Source: Thiobacillus sp. (GTDB taxonomy: Bacteria > Pseudomonadota > Gammaproteobacteria > Burkholderiales > Thiobacillaceae). From it: DNA of 10,000 nt. Location of the stretch: NCBI GenBank assembly GCA_020217265.1, contig JAIWOS010000154.1, forward strand, positions 1 through 10,000, given 5' to 3'. Positions within the stretch are counted from its first letter, which is position 1; each line of letters opens with the position of its first letter. The notes below the pieces were generated by a model, which was given only the letters and a program-made list of their open reading frames with translations, was not told the DNA's origin and searched no databases. The position numbers were made by a program, and so were the translations under genes. Below are positions 1-6,298 of this stretch, piece after piece.

Positions 1-741
1 CAACGCCGGCAGCGCCTTGCCCGCCGGCAGGCCCGCCGCGATGCGTGCGGCGATGCGCTCGGCCTCGGCGCGGCCGACATCGCCGATCAAGGCGATGACC
101 GCGTTGGGCGCGCTGTAGTGCGCGCGGTAGAAGCGTTGCAGATCGGCACGGCCGATTTTCGCGATCGCCGCCGGTTCGCCCGCCTCGTCGTGCGCATAGG
201 GATGGGTTCCATACACCGCGCGGTAGAACGCCTTGTCGGCAACCTGGCCGGGATCGGCCTCGGCTTCGCGGATGGCGGCGATCACCCGCTGCTTTTCGCG
301 CTTGACGACAGCCTCGGGGAAATCCGGCTTGTGCAGCACCGTGACCAGCACGTCGAGCGCCTTGTCCTTTTCCGCGGCGGACGACAGGGTGCGCAGGCTG
401 ACGCTCGCCCGGTCGCGATCGAAGCTGCCGCCGAGCACCGCCCCCACGTCGGCCAGACGGTGGGCGATGGCCGTGTCGGAGAGCCCGCCCGCGCCTTGAT
501 CGAGGAGGCCGTGCGTCAGCTGCGCCAGCCCCGGCAGACTGGCCGGATCGCGCGCGCTGCCGGCGGGGAAGCTCACCGCAATATCGAGCATGGGCAGGTC
601 GCGGGTTTCGACGAACAGCACGCGCGCGCCTTGCGGCGTTTGCCAGGACTGGATGGCGAGCGCAGCCTGCGCTGCGAGCGGCAGGCTCAGCAGCACGCCC
701 AGCACCAGAAGTACGAACGCTTTCAGCGTATCAGTTGACAT
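1..741 (-). CDS. M16 family peptidase-like protein, catalytically inactive subunit (C-terminus beyond window)
   Basis: Second gene of a minus-strand pair; 247 codons are visible and the rest lies beyond base 1. The start is ATG at 741-739 and overlaps the end of the upstream M16 gene by 11 bases, suggesting translational coupling. Residues 1-27 form a signal peptide (hydrophobic core, then AQA-A), so the protein is exported. The fold resembles M16: around residue 71 the sequence GLAQLTHGLLDQG aligns with GVAHVLEHMMFKG of the partner. The zinc-binding His-x-x-Glu-His has become Gln74-x-x-His77-Gly78, so all three motif residues are lost. Later M16-like stretches (THPYAHDEAG, then RFYRAHYSAPNAVIALIGD) are intact. 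In M16 heterodimers, such as the mitochondrial processing peptidase, one subunit is often inactive and helps bind substrate; I infer that role here. The substrate is unknown. Confidence 0.88.
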   Translation of the reverse strand, partial: MSTDTLKAFVLLVLGVLLSLPLAAQAALAIQSWQTPQGARVLFVETRDLPMLDIAVSFPAGSARDPASLPGLAQLTHGLLDQGAGGLSDTAIAHRLADVGAVLGGSFDRDRASVSLRTLSSAAEKDKALDVLVTVLHKPDFPEAVVKREKQRVIAAIREAEADPGQVADKAFYRAVYGTHPYAHDEAGEPAAIAKIGRADLQRFYRAHYSAPNAVIALIGDVGRAEAERIAARIAAGLPAGKALPAL

Positions 742-2089
742 GGCGGACTCCCGGCATGGCGGCGCGCGGCGCCTGGGCCTGCATGGGTTGCGGGTCGAGC
801 GTGGCAACCGACAGGCGGTCGTCGACCAGCCATTTGCGCGCCGCCTCGCGCACCTGCCCGGCGGTCACGGCGCGCAGCTTGTCGACCCGGCGCGCCAGCG
901 CCTCGGGCGACAGGCCGGCGGTGACGTATTCGCCGAGCTGCATCGCCTGATAAAAGAGCGAATCGCGCTGGTAGACGTCGGCCGCGATCACCTGCGCCTT
1001 CACCCGTGCCAGTTCCTCCTCGCTGATGCCGTCTTTCTGGAGGCGCGCGATTTCGGCGCGGATTGCCGCTTCCACTTCGCCCACTGACTTGCCGGGCGAC
1101 GGCGTGGCGTCGATCAGGAACATGCCGGGACCGCGCGCGACGCTGTCGTAGCCTGCGCTCGCGTTGACCGCGACCTGCTGCGTCTTCACCAGCGATTGCT
1201 GCAGTCGCGCCGAATCGTTGCCGGAGAGCACGCCGGCGAGGATTTGCAGCGCGTAGGGTTCGGTGTCGTTCTGCCAGTCGCGCAACACCGGCGCGTGCCA
1301 GGCCATCAGCAGGTAGGGCACCTTCGCCGGCGCCTTGACGACGATGCGCTTGTCGCCGACCTGCTCGACCTCGGCCTGCGGCTTGCGCACCGGCAGCGGC
1401 TTGGCGGCAAGCGGTCCAAAATACTTTTTCGCCAGCGCCACAACCTCGTCGGCCTTGACGTCGCCCGCCACCACCAGCGTGGCATTGTTGGGCGCGTACC
1501 AGCGCGCGTACCAGTCGCGCGCGTCCTGCGCGCTCATGTGCTGCAGGTCGTCCATCCAGCCGATGATGGGGCGGCGGTAGGGGTGCGTCTGGTAGGCCGT
1601 CGCCATCAGCCGTTCGTACACCACCGCCTGCGGCTGATCGTCGGTGCGCAGCCGGCGTTCTTCCATCACCACCTGGATTTCCTTGGCGAAGCTCTCGTCG
1701 CTGATGACGAGGTTGGCCATGCGGTCGGCTTCGAGCTTCATCGCGAGCTCCAGCCGGTCCTTCTGCATCTGCTGGAAATACGCCGTGTGGTCGCGGCTGG
1801 TGAAGGCGTTCTCGCGCCCCCCCGCCGCCGCGATGCGCTTGGAGAATTCTCCCGCCGGCACGTCCTTCGTGCCCTTGAACATCATGTGTTCGAGGACGTG
1901 CGCCACGCCGGTGGTGCCGTTGAACTCGTCGACGCTGCCGGCCCGGTACCACACCTGCGACACCATCACCGGCGCGCGATGATCCTCCTGCACGATCACG
2001 CGCATGCCGTTGTCCAGCGTGACGTCGGTCAGCGCAGCCTGCGCCCCGCCGGCTGCCACGGCAAGCAGAATTGCCCATAGACTCCGCAT
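731..2089 (-). CDS. M16 family zinc metallopeptidase, active subunit
   Basis: 452-residue exported zinc protease. Residues 1-19 are a signal peptide ending AQA-A. The inverted zinc motif HVLEH lies at residues 64-68 (H64 and H68 bind zinc, E67 is the general base). E144, 76 residues after H68 as in the mitochondrial processing peptidase beta subunit, is the likely third ligand. The conserved RAGSVDE and HPYRRPIIGW segments and the YARWYAPNNATLVVAGD block that ends the first M16 half are present. The length fits a two-domain (half-pitrilysin) protein that needs a partner, which the next gene supplies. The start is supported by GAGGTG on the minus strand (2095-2100), five bases before ATG. A run of seven G on the coding strand (1817-1823) encodes part of an AGGRE segment soon after the zinc site. 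The gene is divergent from ftsY. Family assignment is firm; the substrate is unknown. Confidence 0.95.
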   Translation of the reverse strand: MRSLWAILLAVAAGGAQAALTDVTLDNGMRVIVQEDHRAPVMVSQVWYRAGSVDEFNGTTGVAHVLEHMMFKGTKDVPAGEFSKRIAAAGGRENAFTSRDHTAYFQQMQKDRLELAMKLEADRMANLVISDESFAKEIQVVMEERRLRTDDQPQAVVYERLMATAYQTHPYRRPIIGWMDDLQHMSAQDARDWYARWYAPNNATLVVAGDVKADEVVALAKKYFGPLAAKPLPVRKPQAEVEQVGDKRIVVKAPAKVPYLLMAWHAPVLRDWQNDTEPYALQILAGVLSGNDSARLQQSLVKTQQVAVNASAGYDSVARGPGMFLIDATPSPGKSVGEVEAAIRAEIARLQKDGISEEELARVKAQVIAADVYQRDSLFYQAMQLGEYVTAGLSPEALARRVDKLRAVTAGQVREAARKWLVDDRLSVATLDPQPMQAQAPRAAMPGVRHVN

Positions 2090-2166
2090 GTATTCACCTC
2101 GGTTGGTTGAAGCTCGAATGATAAGATAAGGCGTTCGCCGAACTGATGTCCTGACTGCCTTTATCC
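2090..2166. promoter_or_regulatory. Divergent intergenic region between the M16 pair and ftsY
   Basis: This 77-base gap must hold the promoters or leaders for both directions. It is richer in A+T than the flanking genes (ATGATAAGATAAGG around 2118-2131). I see no pair of -35 and -10 boxes with normal spacing on either strand, so no promoter is placed exactly. It contains the ribosome binding site of the M16 gene (2095-2100, minus strand) and an 11-base perfect inverted repeat, GTTCGCCGAAC, at 2133-2143. No clear Shine-Dalgarno sequence precedes the GTG of ftsY. Confidence 0.4.
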
Positions 2167-3186
2167 GTGTTTAGTTTCTTCAAGTCCAAGCCGCCCGCCG
2201 ACCCGGCCGCGGCCGCCCCCGACGTGTCCAGCCCCGCCGCCGCGTCGCCCGAACCCAAACCGGGCTGGGCGCAGCGGCTGAAACAGGGCCTGGCCAAGAC
2301 GCGCGACAAGCTGGGCGGCCAACTCGCCAGCCTGTTCGGCGCCGGCCGCAAGATCGACGCCGAACTCTACGAAGAACTCGAAACCATCCTGCTCACCGCC
2401 GACATCGGCGTGGATGCGACCCAGGCGCTGCTCGATGCGCTGCAAAAGAAGGTGCGGCGCGAAAACCTCACCGAGGCCTCGCAACTCCAGAATGCGCTGA
2501 AGGACGCGCTGGTCGACCTGCTCGCCCCCCTGCAGGCGCCGCTCGACGTCACCCCGCACAAGCCCTTCATCCTCATGCTTGCCGGCGTCAACGGCGCGGG
2601 CAAAACGACGACCATCGGCAAACTCGCCAGGCTCTACCAGTCGCAGGGCCTGTCGGTGCTGCTCGCCGCCGGCGACACCTTCCGCGCCGCCGCCCGCGAG
2701 CAGTTGCAGGTGTGGGGCGAGCGCAACGGCGTCACCGTCGTCAGCCAGGACAAGGGCGACTCTGCCGCGGTGATCTTCGACGCCATCGCCGCCGCGCGCG
2801 CGCGCAACATCGACGTGGTGTTGGCCGACACCGCCGGCCGGCTGCCGACGCAGCTGCACCTGATGGAAGAGATCAAGAAGGTGAAGCGCGTCATCGAAAA
2901 GGCCATCCCCGGCGCGCCGCACGAAATCCTGCTGGTGCTCGACGCCAACACCGGGCAGAACGCGGTCGCACAGGTCAAGGCCTTCGACGACGCGCTCGGC
3001 GTGACCGGCCTTGCGCTCACCAAGCTCGACGGCACCGCCAAGGGCGGCGCCATCGCCGCCATCGCCCATGCCTGTTCGACGCGGTCGCGACCGATCCCCG
3101 TGCGCTACATCGGCGTGGGCGAAGGCCTCGACGACCTGCGCCCGTTCGACGCGCGCGACTTCGTCGAGGCGGTGTTTGCCGCATGA
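2167..3186 (+). CDS. ftsY: FtsY, signal recognition particle receptor GTPase
   Basis: 339-residue SRP receptor that docks ribosome-SRP complexes at the inner membrane and hydrolyses GTP with Ffh during co-translational protein targeting. After a short Ala/Pro-rich N-terminus come the helical N domain (about 35-120) and the G domain. GTPase motifs are clear: P-loop [10 protein letters not shown] at 140-149, [10 protein letters not shown] at 170-179, DTAGRLPTQ at 221-229, and [10 protein letters not shown] at 285-294; the family-typical [13 protein letters not shown] follows near the end. The acidic A domain of E. coli FtsY is essentially absent, as in many short FtsY proteins. The start is GTG: an in-frame stop lies at 2152-2154 and the first in-frame ATG is residue 137, inside the GTPase domain. 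A few extra residues ([10 protein letters not shown]) sit before VRYIGVGE compared with the E. coli-type sequence. The stop overlaps the start of ftsE by ATGA, so the genes are co-transcribed. Confidence 0.97.
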   Translation: MFSFFKSKPPADPAAAAPDVSSPAAASPEPKPGWAQRLKQGLAKTRDKLGGQLASLFGAGRKIDAELYEELETILLTADIGVDATQALLDALQKKVRRENLTEASQLQNALKDALVDLLAPLQAPLDVTPHKPFILMLAGVNGAGKTTTIGKLARLYQSQGLSVLLAAGDTFRAAAREQLQVWGERNGVTVVSQDKGDSAAVIFDAIAAARARNIDVVLADTAGRLPTQLHLMEEIKKVKRVIEKAIPGAPHEILLVLDANTGQNAVAQVKAFDDALGVTGLALTKLDGTAKGGAIAAIAHACSTRSRPIPVRYIGVGEGLDDLRPFDARDFVEAVFAA

Positions 3187-3842
3187 TCCAGTTTTCCCAG
3201 GTCACCAAGCGCTACCCCGGCGGGCACGAGGCCCTCGCCGACGTCGATCTGGTCATCGAGAAGGGCGAGCTGGTGTTCCTCACCGGCCACTCCGGCGCCG
3301 GCAAGTCGACGCTCCTGAAGCTCATCGCCGCCATCGAACGGCCCACCCGCGGCGTGGTCACGGTCAGCGGACAGAACGTCGGCCGCCTGCCGCAGCGCGC
3401 GATCCCCTACCTGCGCCGCAACATCGGCCTGGTGTTCCAGGACCACAAGCTGCTGTTCGACCGCAACGCCATCGAAAACGTGGTGCTGCCGCTCGACATC
3501 GCCGGCGTGGACCGCCGCGAATCGCTCAAGCGCGCCCGCGCCGTGCTCGACAAGGTCGGCCTGCTCGCGCGCGAAAAGGCCAACCCGATCAGCCTGTCCG
3601 GCGGCGAGCAGCAGCGCCTGTGCATTGCCCGCGCGCTGGTAAGCCGCCCGGCGCTCTTGCTCGCGGACGAGCCGACCGGCAACCTCGACGCCGGCTACGC
3701 CGCCGACATCATGGCGATGTTCCGCGATTTCCATCAGGTCGGCACCACGCTGGTGATCGCCACCCACGACGAGCGCGCCATCACCGCGCTGGGTGGACGC
3801 ACCCTGCACCTCGACCACGGCCGCGTCGGGGAGGCCGCATGA
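3183..3842 (+). CDS. ftsE: FtsE, cell-division ABC transporter ATP-binding protein
   Basis: 219-residue ATPase that works with the membrane protein FtsX at the division septum, where the complex activates peptidoglycan hydrolases through periplasmic partners rather than moving a solute. All ABC motifs are intact: Walker [10 protein letters not shown] at 35-43, Q-loop Q86 in FQDHKLL, signature LSGGEQQR at 138-145, Walker B LLLADEP with D162 and catalytic E163, D-loop NLD at 167-169, and the switch histidine H195 in ATHDE. The length is typical of the family. ATG overlaps the ftsY stop, and the TGA at 3840-3842 overlaps the ftsX start, both as ATGA, so translation is probably coupled throughout. 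Confidence 0.97.
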   Translation: MIQFSQVTKRYPGGHEALADVDLVIEKGELVFLTGHSGAGKSTLLKLIAAIERPTRGVVTVSGQNVGRLPQRAIPYLRRNIGLVFQDHKLLFDRNAIENVVLPLDIAGVDRRESLKRARAVLDKVGLLAREKANPISLSGGEQQRLCIARALVSRPALLLADEPTGNLDAGYAADIMAMFRDFHQVGTTLVIATHDERAITALGGRTLHLDHGRVGEAA

Positions 3843-4747
3843 GGACCTGGCTGCGACACCAGCTCGGCGCTTTGCAGAGCGCGCTGACGCGCCTTGCTGC
3901 GCAGCCGGTCGCCGCCCTGCTCACCGCCCTGGCAATGGGCGTGGCGATCAGCCTGCCGGCCGGCCTTTACCTTGCGCTCGACAATCTGGGACGGCTGGCC
4001 GGCAGCCTGCCCGCCCAGCCCGAGATCAGCCTATTTCTCGACCCCGCCGCCCCGCCCGGAGCACGCCAGGCGATCGAAGCGCGCCTGAAACGGCCCGACA
4101 TCGCCCACGCGCGCCTGGTTGGCCGCGACGAGGCGCTCGCTGCGCTGGCCGCGGCGCAGGATCTGGGCGACGTCGTCGCCGGCCTGCCCGAAAACCCCCT
4201 GCCCGATGCCTGGATCGTGCAGCCGCAGGACACCTCGCGCGCTGCGCTCGCCCGGCTTGCCCGCGCGCTCGGCAAGCTGCCCGGCGTGAGCGAAGCCCGC
4301 CTCGACAGCGCCTGGGCGGAACGGCTGGCTGCGCTCATTGCCATCGGCCACACCGTCGTCTGGCTCCTGGCCGCCCTCTTCGCCGTGGCGCTGGCGGCGA
4401 TCGCCGGCAACGCCATCCGCGCCCAGGTGCTGGCGCGACGCGACGAAATCCAGGTCAGCCGCCTGATCGGCGCCACCGACCGCCACATCCGCCGGCCCTT
4501 TCTCTACCTTGGCGCGATCCAGGGCCTGCTGGGCGGACTCGCCGCGGCAGGCGTGCTGTCGATCGCCGGCTGGGTACTGCAGGAGCCGGTCGCCCGCCTG
4601 GCCGGGCTCTACGGCTCGACCTTCCATCTGGCGCCGCCCGGCCTGCCTGAACTGGCCGTCGTACTGGGCCTGCCCGCGGTGTTCGGCTGGCTGGGCGCGT
4701 GGACGTCGGTCGCCCGCAGCTTGCGCCAGGTCGAACCCCCGCGCTGA
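3839..4747 (+). CDS. ftsX: FtsX, cell-division ABC transporter permease-like protein
   Basis: 302-residue inner-membrane partner of FtsE. Four membrane segments are visible at about residues 24-47, 165-190, 222-247 and 271-293. A periplasmic domain lies between the first two (about 48-160); in this family it contacts the hydrolase activator (EnvC in E. coli). The cytoplasmic loop before the third segment carries the conserved GATDRHIRRPF (211-221), which fits FtsX. The start ATG follows GGGGAGG (3828-3834) by four bases and overlaps the ftsE stop. In many proteobacteria the next gene is rpoH; here a hairpin and then a CRISPR operon follow. Codon use is strongly G+C-biased (47 of 60 bases in 4261-4320), in contrast to the gene after the gap. 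Confidence 0.95.
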   Translation: MRTWLRHQLGALQSALTRLAAQPVAALLTALAMGVAISLPAGLYLALDNLGRLAGSLPAQPEISLFLDPAAPPGARQAIEARLKRPDIAHARLVGRDEALAALAAAQDLGDVVAGLPENPLPDAWIVQPQDTSRAALARLARALGKLPGVSEARLDSAWAERLAALIAIGHTVVWLLAALFAVALAAIAGNAIRAQVLARRDEIQVSRLIGATDRHIRRPFLYLGAIQGLLGGLAAAGVLSIAGWVLQEPVARLAGLYGSTFHLAPPGLPELAVVLGLPAVFGWLGAWTSVARSLRQVEPPR

Positions 4748-4760
4748 CCCTCGCCCCTTT

Positions 4761-4808
4761 CGCGTTCGACTCACGGGTTGAACGCGCCGTTTGAAGAATT
4801 TCTTTTTT
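4761..4808 (+). terminator. Probable intrinsic terminator of the ftsYEX operon
   Basis: Fourteen bases after the ftsX stop, CGCGTTCGAC (4761-4770) pairs with GTTGAACGCG (4777-4786): a ten-pair stem with one G-T wobble and a six-base loop, TCACGG. A T-rich stretch ends in six T at 4803-4808. The T run begins 16 bases after the stem, further than in a textbook terminator, so termination may be inefficient or the hairpin may instead protect the 3' end of the mRNA. Confidence 0.5.
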
Positions 4809-5062
4809 GCACGGGTGGATTCTGACAAGCTGACAACGACAAACCGCAAGCTTGGCGTTCATCTTGCACTGTGCGGCGCCCTGATACTTGTCTCCGTGTG
4901 AACCAGGAGTGCTAACATTTCAGTGCGAGCGACCCATGAACGGACGCGCTAATACGCGAGTCGTCCCGCGGACAATAATGAATAGAAACGTCATTACACA
5001 GTCTTGTCCCCGATTGCAGGCGCCCACTCCTGACTCCTGAAAGGTTATAAGCCACATATTCA
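4809..5062. other. Non-coding region between ftsYEX and the CRISPR operon
   Basis: I see no convincing gene here on either strand. Visible elements: CTGACAA twice in tandem with an 8-base period (4822-4828, 4830-4836); an inverted pair GCAAG/CTTGC (4846-4850, 4863-4867); GAGTGCTAA at 4907-4915, listed separately; GGAC-GTCC-GGAC blocks (4942-4945, 4963-4966, 4970-4973), where the middle block could pair with either neighbour; an A+T-rich patch at 4971-5000; and ACTCCTG twice in tandem (5026-5039). The promoter of the CRISPR operon is probably here. TATAAG at 5046-5051 resembles a -10 box but has no partner -35 at normal spacing. A 34-codon ATG frame at 4936-5040 lacks a good ribosome binding site. 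Confidence 0.5.
4907..4915 (+). promoter_or_regulatory. Half-site identical to one arm of the CIRCE (HrcA) operator
   Basis: GAGTGCTAA is exactly the right arm of the CIRCE consensus (TTAGCACTC, nine bases, GAGTGCTAA), which binds the heat-shock repressor HrcA. The left arm is not recognisable at the proper distance: 4889-4897 reads TGTCTCCGT. The same bases also form an extended -10-like TGCTAACAT (4910-4918), with TTGTCT (4888-4893) as a poor -35 at 19-base spacing. It may be a remnant of a heat-shock gene leader, part of a promoter, or chance. Confidence 0.25.
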
Positions 5063-5068
5063 GAAGGA
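5063..5068 (+). promoter_or_regulatory. Ribosome binding site of the CARF gene
   Basis: GAAGGA lies nine bases before the ATG at 5078. It supports this start over later in-frame methionines and marks the first gene of the CRISPR operon. Confidence 0.6.
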
Positions 5069-5077
5069 ATCGGGTTC

Positions 5078-6292
5078 ATGGGCATCAGACACGCTCCAGA
5101 AGATTTCCAAAGAAAAATCTTGCTTGCGGTTATCGGACTGTCACCCCAGATCCTCACCGAAACGGTCTATGCCCTGGCGGTGAAGGGCCGACCAGCTTTC
5201 GTTCCCGATGAGGTTCATGTCGTCACGACCGGTGAAGGCGCCGAGTACGCGCGTCACACGCTTCTGGACAGCGGAATGGGGCGTTTTGGGGAAATGCTGC
5301 GGGATTACTCCTTGCAAGGGCGTGTTCGCTTCGACGCGGACTGCATTCATGTGATAAGTCGACCCGACGGCCAAACCGCGAGCGATATTCAGAGTCCCGA
5401 GGACAACATGCTTGCAGCCGACAATATTCTGAAATGGGTGAACCACTTCACGCGGGATGATAACGTCGCATTGCACGTTTCGATTGCCGGGGGCAGGAAG
5501 ACGATGGGTTTTTTCGCAGGTTATGCGCTGTCCCTGTTTGGACGAACGCAGGACCGCCTGTCGCACGTGCTGGTCTCCGATCCATTCGAATCCAATCACG
5601 ATTTCTATTATCCGCCTCCGACCCCGAAGGTCTTGTTCGACCGAAACAACAAGCCTATCCACACCTCCGACGCCAACGTCATGCTCGCAGAGATCCCGTT
5701 TGTCAGGCTTAGGCACGGGCTCCCTGATAGCCTGGTAGAAGGAAGTGCAAGTTTCAGCGAGGTGGTCGCTGCCGCGCAGCACGGGCTTGCGCCGGTTAGC
5801 CTGAGAGTCGATCCGCTCAATCGCACATTGAACTGTGGAAATATTGAAATTCGCATGGAGCCCGCGCCATTTGCTTTCTACTACTGGCTCGCCAAACGCG
5901 CGCAATCCGGCCTTCCGCCAGTGCGCTACGACCAGCCGGATGTCGTCGATGCGTTTCTGTCTGCCTATGCCGAGATACTCAACAACCCTGACTCATCCCG
6001 CCTGGAAAACGCGCGGCAGGCGCTGATGCGCCGATCGTGTGAACCGGCCTCGCGCCGGCCTACCAGCATCCGTACCTATTTCGACCCCATCAAGGCCAAG
6101 GCCAACGCGGCGCTTGAACGCGCCCTCGGCGAAGAAGCCGCCATTCCCTACCAGATCCAGTCGATTGGCGACCGCATGGCCATGCGGTTTGGCCTGATGG
6201 GCCTTCAAGCCCAGAACATTACAGTGGGCAACCGCCCGCCCCGCGAGGTGGGGAAAGACAATGATGCGATGCACACAACCGCTGAAAGTTAA
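5078..6292 (+). CDS. CRISPR-associated CARF-domain protein, NE0113 family (putative ring nuclease or cOA sensor)
   Basis: 404-residue protein that I recognise as the NE0113-type CRISPR-associated family, often labelled a Csm6-like ring nuclease in databases. The N-terminal half is a CARF domain, the Rossmann-like fold that binds cyclic oligoadenylate made by Cas10. It begins with LLAVIGLSPQILTETVYAL (15-33), and the ligand-loop signature SIAGGRKT lies at 135-142, followed by the family-typical LVSDPFESNHDFYYP (165-179). The C-terminal half (about 220-404) is mostly helical, with a winged-helix-like stretch around 248-285 (ending FAFYYWLAKRA). No HEPN RNase motif (Arg, 4-6 residues, His) is seen there; the only formal match, R126 to H133, lies inside the CARF core. 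Likely roles are cOA degradation, switching the response off, or a regulator. It is the first gene of the operon, six bases before cas10. Codon use is less GC-rich than in ftsX (35 of 60 bases in 5161-5220). Confidence 0.85.
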   Translation: MGIRHAPEDFQRKILLAVIGLSPQILTETVYALAVKGRPAFVPDEVHVVTTGEGAEYARHTLLDSGMGRFGEMLRDYSLQGRVRFDADCIHVISRPDGQTASDIQSPEDNMLAADNILKWVNHFTRDDNVALHVSIAGGRKTMGFFAGYALSLFGRTQDRLSHVLVSDPFESNHDFYYPPPTPKVLFDRNNKPIHTSDANVMLAEIPFVRLRHGLPDSLVEGSASFSEVVAAAQHGLAPVSLRVDPLNRTLNCGNIEIRMEPAPFAFYYWLAKRAQSGLPPVRYDQPDVVDAFLSAYAEILNNPDSSRLENARQALMRRSCEPASRRPTSIRTYFDPIKAKANAALERALGEEAAIPYQIQSIGDRMAMRFGLMGLQAQNITVGNRPPREVGKDNDAMHTTAES

Positions 6293-6298
6293 GCATTC

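Noticed and set aside
723..2078. 451-codon minus-strand frame overlapping the M16 peptidase in another frame
   Set aside because: Gly/Arg/Ala-rich, no family features; the frame at 731-2089 has a signal peptide and HVLEH.
2161..3069. Long minus-strand open frame (302 codons) opposite ftsY
   Set aside because: Ala/Gly/Arg/Val-rich shadow of a GC-rich gene; the plus strand carries all FtsY GTPase motifs.
2712..3842. FtsE frame extended upstream to an ATG at 2712
   Set aside because: The extra part overlaps ftsY and is an Arg-rich shadow; ABC homology begins at the ATG at 3183.
3011..4747. FtsX frame extended upstream to 3011
   Set aside because: The upstream part is the shadow of ftsY and ftsE; the FtsX start at 3839 has a good ribosome binding site and normal length.
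4031..4849. 272-codon minus-strand frame opposite ftsX
   Set aside because: Low-complexity shadow of the FtsX coding sequence with no recognisable domain.
4889..4915. A complete CIRCE operator
   Set aside because: Only the right arm matches; 4889-4897 does not resemble TTAGCACTC.
4936..5040. Possible 34-codon small gene in the gap before the CARF gene
   Set aside because: No good ribosome binding site and no recognisable motif; expected by chance.
4748..5077. CRISPR array in the intergenic region
   Set aside because: No repeat of CRISPR length recurs; only 7-8 base tandem motifs are present.
5450..5480. R126-x6-H133 in the CARF protein as a HEPN catalytic motif
   Set aside because: It lies in the CARF core just before the SIAGGRK loop, not in a C-terminal helical HEPN domain.
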